Positions 1 to 10,195 of a stretch of DNA of 64,000 nucleotides are shown here, one piece after another (the stretch's first letter is position 1; each line of letters opens with the position of its first letter). A program made the translations under genes and the position numbers. The stretch is from Saccharina japonica. Lineage: Eukaryota; Sar; Phaeophyceae; Laminariales; Laminariaceae. The notes below the pieces were generated by a model that saw nothing but the letters and a program-made list of their open reading frames with translations, was not told where the DNA came from and ran no database searches. The stretch covers positions 8,700 to 72,699 of the forward strand of contig MEHQ01000852.1 of NCBI GenBank assembly GCA_008828725.1. Direction: 5' to 3'.

Positions 1-106
1 CCTTCTTTCCCCTTTTCCAAGGCTCGTGTCACTCCGCCATGTAGTTGATGGACTCACATCTATTTCGGTGGTCTCACGTTTTGTTTCTTCTTTCTGTTTG
101 CTGCAG

Positions 107-176
107 TGCGCACGGCGCGCGCAACGAATGTGAGAAGTCCGGCATGGTCCGAGCGCGATTCGACAGCGACAACAAG
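107..176 (+). CDS. PAS gene, exon 1 of those visible
   Basis: It is a 70-bp internal exon after a pyrimidine-rich acceptor at 101-106 and before donor gtgaac at 177. It reads AHGARNECEKSGMVRARF then DSDNK. The peptide has no recognised domain, and the exon is assigned by splice signals and by phase agreement with exon 2. Confidence 0.6.
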
Positions 177-3100
177 GTGAACGCCCCCCCCTCCCCCCCC
201 ACACACATATGCCCCACGCAAACCCCGCCCCCACCATGTTTTCATCGCGAAAAGGGTTTTCTTTCCTTTCTTCGTTCCTTCCAAGCAAGCCCGATAGCAT
301 TTTTTTGGTGCTGACGATGGTGTGCAATCTATTTGTCACTGATCCTTATGGTAGTGTATTTGATGGTATGCTACCGTGATACTTTTCATATCAGTAATAT
401 TATAATCATTCGGTGATGCTAAGTATCGTGATGAAATATTCAGAAGTACTGACACATTTTTTTTACGTAGTACGTATCATACATATGCCATATGCATGAA
501 AGGAACAAATTATCCCGTCGTGATCATGGTAACATCATACTTAATTTTTATGTGTATTGAAAATTAAAAAAAAAAAAACGCAGCTGTGAGATCAAGGATT
601 TGATCGAAACTCATCTTTACATATATGAACAATATTCACACCTACCTGCAGGTTGAAGAGCTGGACATCACGTTCGACCCCGTAGCGTTCTACCAGCAAC
701 TGATGCGAGCAGCGGGCAAGACGGACTTCCCCGTTGTGCCCAACACTCTCCAGAACGCCCTGCAGGACAAGAAATCGCGGATCGTTGTCACCACGCCGAG
801 GGTAAGGGGTCTCGCCGCATACTACGTTAGCAACCTGTAATCTCGCCGCATGTTCCGTTTCATATACCTGGTACCTTTTTCTTCTTCTTGTGTTTATAGG
901 GCAATCGCCAAAAACAGGCACACACACCTATTGTATACCTGGTACCTGGTATATACGTACGAGTAGACTCACCTGAAAGTTGTTGTTGTTGTTGTTATCT
1001 TCACATTAAACTCGTTTCAGTATTTAATCAGTTGGACGAGTTTTCTCTTTTCCTCTCTCGTGTCTTCTTTCTTGCTTTTTTGCCTTGTTTCTCCCTTTGT
1101 TTCCGCCCTATGCCAGTGTCTTCCTTTTTTTCGTGTTGCCTCGCCCGTGCAGCAGTTATCTGTTCCTCTTGGGCACGTGTGCTTTTCTTCTAGTCACGAC
1201 ACGCAGTGAGACGTGGAAGTGTGGAGGGCGTAAGCTTTATTTTTACCCATCCGCCGGAGGATAAAAAATTAAATTAAAAAAATCTAGGGGCGCTTCTGTC
1301 TCCCTGCTTCATTTGTATTCTGTTTCATTTCAGAATTCGTTTTTTAATGTCTTTTTGTTCTTATTTTTGGTTCGGCTCGTGTCGTTGTGCTCTCGTACCC
1401 GTTACGTTAGCATCTCACTTGCTTTACCCATTAATTTGCGTTTGTTTTGTTTTGGTTTTTCTCTGTTTCACAGTCTGTGACCACATAATAATTAATATCC
1501 TCTCTAGGATTAGGAATCAGGACAGGCACTGGGTGTACTGATGTGGTTGAGTAGAACGAACGGGTTTAATGTGAAGACAACACACACGCCAGAATGGCCA
1601 AAAAAAGGTACACCTATAATACCGGTACGAAGTAGTCTCACCTTAAATGAAAGCTTAAGAGACAGGCATTCTATCAGTCGGACGCCAAAAAGAGGTACAC
1701 GGGAAGTCCCATCGCTTGGAAGCCCAAAATAGGCACGTACTCATAGTCTGCGCACAAACCTATACTGCATGCGTATGTACGTACAGTACGTTCATACATA
1801 CTTCTTCGGCAGCAAGCGGCGGGAAAAGGCATGTATGTATAATTGGTTGACAACGTCCGTTAGGTTGTACGTACGTAGAGCTTGGGCGTCACAAACCCGC
1901 CATGTTTTCCCTCGAGATCCCCTGCCCCGCCATAAATACCCCTGTAATCTACTGCTCTACTGCTCTAGCTCATGTTGCCGAGTTGGAGCCCTGTGATCTG
2001 CTATGATGTACGATATACGCGCGCTCGAAGTATCACACTCAGCTACGTAGCAAAGATGAGTTTTGACGAAATCCTCGGATCTCACAGCTGTTTTTTTTTT
2101 TTTTTTTTTTTTTTTTAATACGTAGCACTCGTTTCCTGTGCTGGATGTGTACTGTACAGATCCCGCATATAGATCCCGCACAATAATTCACAACGGCAGA
2201 TCTTACATAATATCGAGATTTATTTACTGACTGTAGATCATGATCTTACCGATGTCCCCTCCCGTCCCCTCTCTCCCCGCCACTACACGCCACTTGTTGT
2301 CCTTTTTTTTTAACCTGTTTTCCCGCTGTCCCCCCTTCTCTTTTCCTTGTGTATACATAATGTCTGTCGCTCCGCCCGCAGCACCCCTTCCGAATCACGC
2401 ACGTGAACAGTGCGTGGACGGACCTGTGCGGGTTCGAGCTCGAGGAGTGCGAAGGGAAGAGTCTCTCCATCCTTCAGGTGGGCATTGGGCATGGTGAGAG
2501 GGGTTTGGTAGATGGAAGGGAAGGGAACACGGCGTGTTCTTCTTTGCCCCCGTGCACTTTTTAGCTTTTCTTGTCTTGCCGTATTTTGCGACCACGACGA
2601 CTGCTAACTGCTGTAACGTTTTGTTTTTTCGTTGGCTTATTTGGCTTTTGCCTGCTCTGCCGTGCCTTGCTGTGCCGTGCCTGCGTGCGTGCTGAACCGG
2701 TATGCAGGGGGCCGAGACGGACATGGCGCGCGTGGCCGAGCTGTGCAAGATGTCGGATAAGGGGTACGCGGCGTCGATGGTGGTCACCAACCACAACAAG
2801 AAGGTGCGTTTGCTCTTGTACGTATTATACGTGTGTGATGGTTTGTTTTTTCCTGTGTTTTTATTTCGTTATTATTTTGCAAATTTAATTTTTGATAAAA
2901 AACTGGTTTTTTTTTTACGTTTTTTTTTTTTTTTTCCAAAACACCACCTGTGAAATCGAGGATTTCGTCGAAAGTAGTCTTTGAACGCTGTGTGTGACGT
3001 GTGATATCATACTGGATCGCGCGTAGACCTACGTATACGAGTGCGGGTTTTATACTCCCCTCATATCACTCAGTACGTGTGTGTTTGTGCGTTCGTGTGT

Positions 3101-4072
3101 AAGCCCGAGGCCGCGCCACCTCAAGCAGATGCACCCCCCCCTCCCCCATTTGTGACAGTACAAGACAGGACACCTACTAGTAATAAGAAAGCCAGGCTAA
3201 TATTTAGAGGAAAAATGATAAATTTGGGAGTCGTCATCTTGAAGTTCGTGTAGAAAGCACCCTCTCTCAATCAAATAAGAAATCCAGCCTGGACCAGATT
3301 TCCTGTTTTGTCAATACTAAGTGTCCTGTACTGCTGTAGTACTGCTTACACCAAGGTACCAGTGTAGGTCTTGTCTTCTTTTTTTTTTTAATCCGATCGG
3401 ATGACCTACCTCTCCCCGAATAACAAACCAGAACAAGCAAATATATTCATGTAAAGAAGCATACTGGTAAACGACAGCCGCCGTCGTAAAACTCAACTAC
3501 AGTACCTATTGTAGTGCTCCCTCTTCGTATAGCGCCGGTATGGGCCAGCGGTAAAAAACCGGCCCTATGCCGGATTGGGGAATATATAGGTTTTAGTATG
3601 GAAAAGGAAAACTGTGCCAAGCGATTTCACCGGCGCTATAGAGGGACCACTACTGTACCTGGTATAAAATAGCTGGAGGTTTCGTTTTTTTTCTCCGCCG
3701 ATCGCCCGCAACAAAAAAAAACACCACCAGATTTACGGTGGAGATACCTGTAAAAAAAACACACACACACACAGAAGAAGCATTTTTACCGGCATGTGAT
3801 TTATTTATGACGCCTGTTCTTCTTGAACGGTGCTCCGTATATAACATACAGCATCATGTGTTGTTTCTATTGACGTTGTTCTCTCCTTGCGATGGTGTAC
3901 GTTGCGCGCGTAAAATACACAGGGCGAGTGCTTCCGCAACCACCTGCGCTGCTACCCGGTCTCCAGCGACGACCCGGGCCAGATCTCGCACATCGTCGGG
4001 ATGCTCACGCCGATCCCTTCCCAGAACGACGATCCTCGTCCCATGGCTATGCCAGCGGTGGCGGCATTTTAA
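107..4072 (+). CDS. LOV-like PAS-domain protein, 3' part (5 exons)
   Basis: Five exons (107-176, 652-801, 2382-2477, 2708-2803, 3923-4072) join in frame. All four internal junctions are phase 0, each with a GT donor and AG acceptor, and the frame ends at TAA 4070-4072. The 5' end lies outside the window, since exon 1 opens at a good acceptor (tttgctgcag) with one base of a split codon. Exons 3-5 encode a PAS fold: FRITHVNSAWTDLCGF (first strands), then GKSLSILQGAETD, then HNKKGECFRNHLRCYPV and HIVGMLTPI. The GKSLSILQG stretch lines up with the GRNCRFLQG signature of LOV photoreceptors, but the flavin-binding cysteine position is leucine, so blue-light adduct chemistry is not expected. PAS domains bind ligands or partners; the ligand here is unknown. 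The protein ends 14 residues after the conserved HIVGMLTPIPSQ region, so this PAS domain is C-terminal. Upstream domains cannot be seen. Confidence 0.85.
177..651 (+). other. Intron 1 of the PAS gene
   Basis: This AT-rich intron holds a C-rich stretch near its donor and one reverse copy of the T-tailed dispersed repeat at 565-627. Nothing else was recognised. Confidence 0.75.
565..627 (-). repeat. T-tailed dispersed repeat (SINE-like), copy a
   Basis: An A-run is followed by cgcagctgtgagatcaagg and then gaaactcatctt. This is the reverse complement of the consensus AGATGAGTTTCGACGAAATC then CTCGATCTCACAGCTG and a T-run, shared with copies near 2.0, 2.9, 30.7 and 45.4 kb. Confidence 0.7.
652..801 (+). 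CDS. PAS gene, exon 2
   Basis: This is a 150-bp exon between acceptor ctgcag and donor gtaagg. It encodes 50 residues starting VEELDITFDPVAFYQQL and ending SRIVVTTPR, which leads straight into the PAS core of exon 3, as the strand before a PAS domain usually does. Confidence 0.85.
802..2381 (+). other. Intron 2 of the PAS gene
   Basis: No coding frame is credible here. It contains three TACCTGGTA palindromes near 865-950, T-rich DNA, and a forward copy of the T-tailed repeat at 2008-2116. Confidence 0.7.
2008..2116 (+). repeat. T-tailed dispersed repeat (SINE-like), copy b
   Basis: It contains cgcgcgctcgaagtatcaca, then gcaaagatgagttttgacg and ctcacagctg, followed by a run of 26 T. The end in a long T-run is shared with copies d and e. 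Confidence 0.75.
2382..2477 (+). CDS. PAS gene, exon 3 (start of PAS core)
   Basis: This 96-bp exon lies between cccgcag and gtgggc. It encodes 32 residues from HPFRITHVNSAW to GKSLSILQ, the first half of the LOV-like PAS domain. The lost cysteine position is in this exon. Confidence 0.92.
2708..2803 (+). CDS. PAS gene, exon 4
   Basis: This 96-bp exon lies between tatgcag and gtgcgt. It encodes GAETDMARVAELCKMSDKG onward to NHNKK, the central helix and the turn before the last PAS strands. Confidence 0.92.
2945..3027 (-). repeat. T-tailed dispersed repeat, copy c
   Basis: It is a reverse copy with acctgtgaaatcgaggattt, then cgtcgaaagtagtc and gatcgcgcgtag, without the homopolymer tail at its edge. 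Confidence 0.65.
3514..3650. mobile_element. Short mariner-like MITE in an intron
   Basis: The 137-bp segment is flanked by TA on both sides. It has inverted ends GTGCTCCCTCTTCGTATAGC and, read from the other end, GTGGTCCCTCTATAGC, both leading to GCCGGT. A second hairpin lies inside (CCGGTATGGGCC with GGCCCTATGCCGG). TA duplication is typical of Tc1/mariner derivatives. It has no coding capacity. Confidence 0.65.
3923..4072 (+). CDS. PAS gene, terminal exon 5
   Basis: It follows acceptor atacacag and ends at TAA. It encodes GECFRNHLRCYPVSSDD, then HIVGMLTPIPSQNDD and a short tail ending MAMPAVAAF. The frame is open and GC-rich up to the stop, and composition changes at once after it. Confidence 0.9.
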   Translation, partial: GECFRNHLRCYPVSSDDPGQISHIVGMLTPIPSQNDDPRPMAMPAVAAF

Positions 4073-6311
4073 TACGACGAGTAAGAAAAAACACAACAAA
4101 AAGTGTACCAGGTAGTCATGGAAGCGGCTGGCTACTTGTGATGTCTTGGTAAGTACTAACAAGGTACTATTAAATAGTACTATCGATACTACCTCTTCAC
4201 CCCCCAGCGTTTAGCCCTGTGTGTGTTTTATTGTATACGCGTGTGAGTGTATCCTCCAGTTTCTCTTTTATTGGATTTTTTTTCTTTGTGATAAATGGTT
4301 GATTGGCTGGTTTAGTTGGTTATCGATCAGTTGATTGGTCAGTTGGCTTTTGGCTATTTTTTGTTTGGTTGAGCGGCGGGAGTGGGGGAGGGAGTTCCTA
4401 GTTTGGGTCAGGGGCGTGTGATCGGCGGCGGGATGTGTAGTAGGAACGAGATTTCGCGCGTCATGCTCAGAGGGGGGGCAGGCGCCTGCGGCGGTGGCGG
4501 CGGCTGGTTGTTGCCACGGGGGCGGGAAGGGAACATAGTAGAGGGTCGACGTGGAGGCATTCGCTCTGCGCGGCACTGCGGTGCGGTGTCGGACAGAAAA
4601 CTCGACTCGAAGGTGTAAACTTTAAGGAGGGCGGAGGCAAGAGGGCGGAGAGACAGGCAGATTAGACAAGGCAGGTGGTCGCACTCGCGCGCGCGAGAGA
4701 AAGAGAGAGAAGTGGGGGGGGGGTGGAGAGCGAGAGAAGCGCGCGCCCGGGACTATGACGCGATGATTTGCCTGTAAATGTGTTTTTTTTTGTTGGCTTG
4801 GCGTACGCAGAGGGAGGGGGGGGGGAGGGAGAGAGGGATGGAGATGGGGGTGTTTTCATTTTTTATCGTGACTTTCGGGTGCGGCAAGGGAGAGGAGGGG
4901 GAGAGAACCACCGCCACCTCCAACAGCAGCAGCAGCAGCAACGACCGCTGCTACATAAAACAGTACCGTGGGCATCCGTTAGTTCTACAAAAGTATAGTG
5001 GCACCCATAGTGCTTCAGTGCAAAACCAGCAGTGGCACCCCGTACGTGGCGCTAACACAGTACAGCCAGTGGCATCCATCCGTAGCGGTACCTTTAACAA
5101 AAAAAAAAACAAGTGGGCTGACCATCTGCGAGCAAGAGAGAGAGAGAGGGCGAGCACAGCCCCCGAGACCCGCCACTCACCGGAAAGCAGTTCTCGCCGC
5201 CGCGCTGCTTGAACAGCAATCGGCGCTCGCAAGAAAAAGCAGTCCCAAGTTATGGACTCCATTATCCCATTTCACTACGTACGGGGGGCGGGAGGAGGGG
5301 GGGGGTCGCGCGTTATGAAATGGTGGGTGGTGTGACGCGCGGTATAAAATGGTGGGTGGTGTGAGGTGTTGGTATAGTGTTTTTTGGGGGGGGAGCAAGG
5401 GGTTTTTTTACGGATGGCGAAATATTGAGTAAGGAGTGGGAAAAAAGGGGGGGGGGGGGGGGGGGGGACTGGCACGCGGCCTTTTTGCGTTAGGTGCGGA
5501 ACGAGTGACGGGACGGATCGATTCGATGCGTGTGACACCAACACGAGCAAAATGTGTTTTTGTGTTGTGTTTTTGTTGGGTTTGGTTTGTTACTATGTTT
5601 GATTTTTGTTCTGGTTTTTCTTCCTCGTTTTTGTTTTGGTTGCGCTTTGGTGGCGGCTGAAAAAACAGGTCGGTCGGTCGGTTGGTTGGTTGATCCATGG
5701 CGTTCACCGGCCACTAACAAAACGGTAGGGTAGCGTTGTTGCCCCTTGGCGCCCTTTGGCTGCGACAGCCCTATATGTGCCTTGCGCCGTTCTGTAGCGA
5801 GCGTGCACATGGGGACGACGAGGCTCGCCGTCGCTGAGGCTTCTTATTTTTGGTGGTTCGCCGTTGTGCCCATCTCCAACTTTTGTCGGTACTTCGGCAG
5901 GAGTACGTAAAAACAAAAATCAAAGCTGGCACGGAGGGAGAAGGGAGGAAAGTATTATTGTTGGTGGTGAATGACGCCATTCATTGGGTATAGTACGAGT
6001 AGCCTGGTTGGTACGAGAGAGCAATGCCGCGGGTATACCAGTATAATATATAGGGGGATGATGATGGTGTGCCTCCTTTTGCCCGAAGCATGCATGACGT
6101 GGAAGACGAAGTTTTTTTTTTCATGTCTCGCAACCCGACCAGGATTTCTCTGCGCTGAGTAGTCCTACTTTCAACAAATATAATTCTGACCGGTACTTGC
6201 TCACTTGAGCACAATCGGTCAGAAAATATTTGCCTCAGAACGCTCAGAAGGCTAAAAAGTGCAAAACCCCTACCCGTGGCATTTCTCAGAGGAGTTCCTA
6301 CGGAGGCGGGG
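4073..6311. other. Intergenic region, no gene supported
   Basis: After the PAS stop there is GT-rich DNA, then purine-rich low-complexity DNA (4380-5480) with poly-G of about 20 bases near 5450, CAG and GA runs. The many frames here are shadows of this composition. No domain was recognised. Confidence 0.6.
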
Positions 6312-7098
6312 GCTTAGGGGGGGGGGTACTCATATCGTGCACGGCCGTAGTCGTAGACCCTCGCGTCCCTACAATGCCGGGACGGAGCACGTTGGGCTTT
6401 CACCGACCAGGCAAGACATTTCTTGCACCAAGCGCGAAGCGCCGTGAGGTATTGGGCGAGTCGCATGGAGGGTGAGCTGCATCCTGCTAAAAAACGCCTG
6501 GGGGGTTAGGGGGGGGGGTGGCAAACGTCGCCCCCTGTCTTCACCGTCGCGGCGGTGGGTGGTAGTGGGGGGTGGCGGTGACCTTACTCGGGCACATTCA
6601 TTATTTTGATGTTAGGTTCTCAGGTGTCTCTTGGAAGACGAGTGGGCCGTGTATTTTCGAGACGGGTGACCCGTGTGTGGTGCTTTTGGGGGCATGCATG
6701 CTTTGCCGAAGGCAGGGGAGGGGGGGGGAGGGGAGGGCTGCCTTGGGCCACTAAACGTCTCCGTAGTCATATCTATAAGCGGTTCTTGTCCTGTCTATCC
6801 GTACGTAAGTCCCTTGCGAGTTGTGGTGGCTCGGCGACCCTGTGTGAGCCAGCCGGCCACACGCCGACCCCGTGCGAGCTAGCCACGTTTATTCTTGAGT
6901 GGAGTGAAGTGTAGTTGACATGATTTCGAGCTCCTCTTGTGTTGCTGTAGTCGCTCACGATGACGGCATTATTTTACCGACAGGCGGCTGTAAGCAGTCC
7001 CCCCCCCCCCCCCCTTTTCATTGTAGGGATGCGAGGGTCTATGGTCATATGACTACGGCCGTGCACAACATGAGTACACCCCCCCCCCCCCCCCCCCG
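6312..7098. mobile_element. Candidate TIR element with G-run ends
   Basis: The left end (tactcatatcgtgcacggcc then gtagtcgtagaccctcgc) recurs inverted at 7018-7098, where the reverse strand reads tactcatgttgtgcacggcc then gtagtcatatgacc. Both ends sit at G/C runs. The interior has no credible gene. A related inverted copy of the left 170 bp lies at 43158-43336. No target duplication was resolved. Confidence 0.45.
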
Positions 7099-8115
7099 CG
7101 CGCATTTTCGCGCGCGCGGCACTAATCTCTCCGATTAAGGTGCCGACGCGTCGGAGCGCTACTGCTCTGATACGCATCGGATCGCGGAGGAGCAAGATTA
7201 TACATTCATACCTACTACTGTACCTTGAGAGCCAGCATTAGATTTATGTAGCCAGACTCGGGGCTGATTTGTTGAAGCCAGAAAGTAACAATTATTGAAG
7301 TTGTTTTTGGGGGCTTTTTTCACAACGAACGGTGCCCATCACGTTGGTTTTTGGTGCAGCGCGTAGTGACCGATTTGTAGGCGCCCTAGTTGCCTGTTTA
7401 TTTATCGGAATCAAGCACCGCGTGATGATGATGGGGGTGGTGGCGGAGGTGTTCGCTTGCTTGCAATGACGGATGGCTGCGGTATGGTACGATCCCGTTA
7501 GTTGGCGACACGTTGGCTAGGTAGTAAGTAAAGGCTACACTTATATATGTTCTACTCGTAAATAAAAATCCACATTTAACATATTATATACCTGGTATAA
7601 ATTTCGGACTGTTCCATGATGAGAAGAACGATTTTGCTTTTTTGGGGGTATGGAGGCGCTCCTTTTTTGGGCCTTGGGGTCGCCTTCGTCGGTCTCTCGC
7701 CGTCGGTCGGTTTCCTCGCTTGGGGTCGCCTTCGTCGGTCTCGCCGTCGGTCGGTTTCCTCGCTCGAAACATACACGGCCTCGTACTAAATCATGTTTCG
7801 CGTTTTTCTGCGAAGGTACAGGAACCCCTCCGGGCGCTCTCTCTCCTGCGGGTTGCGCAACACCCGTCTCCTTTTACAACCACCGCACCCCCGTTTTTTG
7901 GGGACAAACTACTTGGATTTATAGTGTGGCATACTATTTCCAGTAGTAAAAGGGTTAATCACGTCCATTTACTTCAGATAGTCAGTATGCGCTCTTCCTC
8001 CGCTCGCTGCGGATGGATAACGCTCCCCTCTTTAGTAGTACCTGTAAGGAGTACTTCGTATACGATTAACAACAACAGTAAAGTAGTAGTATTCGCTATC
8101 TCCCGGTTTTGGTTT
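7099..8115. other. Intergenic region with short duplications
   Basis: It holds a tandem pair of about 45 bp (ggggtcgccttcgtcggtct, 7676-7763), a TACCTGGTA palindrome, and the right half of a piggyBac-like MITE ending in GGGTTAA at 7952-7958. No gene is supported. Confidence 0.55.
7885..7958. mobile_element. piggyBac-like MITE, partial copy
   Basis: It shares gttttttggggacaaactac and gtagtaaaagggttaa with its neighbour at 8116-8199. The right TTAA is intact, and the left end is not recognisable. Confidence 0.5.
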
Positions 8116-8119
8116 TTAA

Positions 8120-8195
8120 CCCCTTAAGAACTGGTCCCACGAATTTGGGGACAAACTACTTGGAATTAGTGTGGGACATTTTTTTTTTAATTGGG
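8120..8195. mobile_element. piggyBac-like MITE (TTAA-flanked)
   Basis: The 76-bp core is flanked by TTAA at 8116-8119 and 8196-8199, with ends CCCCTTAAG and, on the other side, TTGGG. The core shares ggggacaaactacttgga with other copies near 7.9, 44.1, 54.4 and 55.5 kb. TTAA duplication with C-run ends is the hallmark of piggyBac derivatives. Confidence 0.6.
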
Positions 8196-8199
8196 TTAA

Positions 8200-9592
8200 G
8201 ATCAAAATCACAGAATCACCGTGTAGAAGAAGTAGAGCGTGGAGGCCGTCCAAAGCCAGTGTACACATTCCTCGGTTCCCGGATGGTGTAATGTGTTTGT
8301 TGTCATGTAGCACAAACTAACACGATCAGCAGCAAAGTATACCCCGCGAGACGAGATTCGTTAGTATACGGTGATTGATGCAAGGAAGAGTGGCAAGCAA
8401 TCACGAGCCAGAAACAAAAGGGAGGAAAATGATTCGGAAAAAAAAAGGCCTACTTCGTACGAACAAAAACAAAAATAAAAATGCAGTGATACACGTACAT
8501 ATTGTGATACACGTACATATTGTATGTCATCCATGATAGGAAGAAGCAAGGCAATAGACCCTTACTCCACACCCCGTATTATATACGTCGCGAGACTAAA
8601 ACTCCTCTTCGAAACGAGAAAGAATACGTCTGATGGAAAAACAAAATCCTATGCAAACACTGACCGAAAGGAGACTCCGCGGGGGGTAGGGGGGGGGGGT
8701 GCTCGAAACCCCGCATCTACGTAGTATACACGTTCCCCATGCATACGTACGTACCAGTATGGTGTAATAGCCAAGCTACGAAAAGGGAAATACTAAGCCG
8801 ACAAAAGCAACTATCGAGGTAGTGAGCGGGTGCAAAAAAAGCAACGAAACCCGCAAGCAAGCCTGGAAAACAAGGAAAGGCACTCAACAGGATCCCCCCC
8901 CCAAAAAAAAAACGAAAACAGTGAGTTTTTTCTCCAAAATAAATCAATCGCTCCATCACCGTTGAAAGTCGGCTCATAATGTACCTGGTAAGCAACTGAG
9001 TGTACCCCGCCGGGGAAAACATGACGAAAAAAATATCGCTACGGCGCGAGGTCGCGTCACCGGGGACATCATCGGTTGTGGCTTGTCACTGAAAGAAGAC
9101 AGGGCAAGCAAATACCGGTCGCGGGACGAATGCTGGCTGGAAAATATGTCACGCTTGTCACACTTGTTCGTGCTGGACAAGGAATACCTGTGGTAGGTGC
9201 ACAGGAACCCTATAAGCAACCCGGCTGAACTGAACAACGAACTACTGCACAAAGAACAAACTATCATACACGTATTCGTAGTTTACGAGCACCTATATAA
9301 TTATATATACCTGGTATATGCTACGGGAGGGGAGGAGAGCCCCGCGGGACACAGGGAGAAGAGCCCCGCGCGAGACACGCCTCCTGAATTCTGCTCGAAA
9401 CCGCCGGCTAACCCTATTTTACGTTTCGAGGAGGGCGTTGAAGTCACTGCAATCCGTAGTCGGCACCGAGTGTCGTCGTAGAAGTGGGGCACAGGTCAGG
9501 ACGAACGTCGACCCTGACACGGCCGGAGTGGTCGACGAACTGGATGATGTAGTAGAGTCTGTCGGGTAACGTAAGTAGCCACTAGAGCCCCC
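8200..9592. other. Intergenic region, nothing clear
   Basis: This AT-moderate DNA contains a short direct repeat (gtgatacacgtacatatt, about 8491-8525), two TACCTGGTA palindromes (8982-8990 and about 9310), and no supported gene. Confidence 0.5.
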
Positions 9593-10195
9593 TCATGGGC
9601 CTTGTACCGCAGGCGGGTCCCTCCGCGTAGGCCAGACGCGTTGGTTTCGTGGAGCCAGAGATCGGGCGAGGCGGCGAGGCGGTGCAACCCAATCCGACGA
9701 AAAGTTCGCCTTTGCACTGCGATAGCTTTTGCGTTGGGCAGCGTCGGTACGCGTTTTTGACGATAACTTTGTACGCCTGGCCACGATCTTTGGTATCGGT
9801 GTGCCGCACCAGTAGGCGGGGTAATCCAAAGTGTTGCACGTAACTCGTTGCTCAGGTTTCCATGTAAAGGTACTGGTTCGTCCCGCAAAAAAAAAGTTTG
9901 TGCGCGACGGCCATGAACTCACCAACGCAGCGACGTTGTATATATAGTATCGGCCGTGATCTGTTTGATGTCGTGCGGATATCGAAGGGCCTGTTTTCCT
10001 TGCGCCTGCCCCCACGGGTGGAAGGCGCCGGGGGCGTTGGGGGCGTGAAGCCGACGCAGGGCCAAAAATAAGGGTGCTGGTCGCAGAAATGTACGGAGAG
10101 GGAAGTATCTTTGGCAGCACGGCCGACTGCAGTGGCGATGGTATAGCTGCTGTGGTGGTGGAGCTAAAGGGGTCTGGGAAAAGCCGTGGAAGCAC
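9593..10195 (-). other. Minus-strand open frame, doubtful coding
   Basis: A frame of about 200 codons lies directly downstream of the 378-codon frame on the same strand and overlaps its last bases. The two may belong to one locus. The peptide (for example TSTFTWKPEQRVTCNTLDYP) matches no family I know. Other frames are also open over parts of it, so coding status is uncertain. Confidence 0.25.

Larger units (their letters stand above)
2804..3922 (+). other. Intron 4 of the PAS gene
   Basis: This intron carries a reverse copy of the T-tailed repeat (2945-3027), a short mariner-like MITE (3514-3650), a TACCTGGTA palindrome beside it, and a CA run near 3760. Confidence 0.75.
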
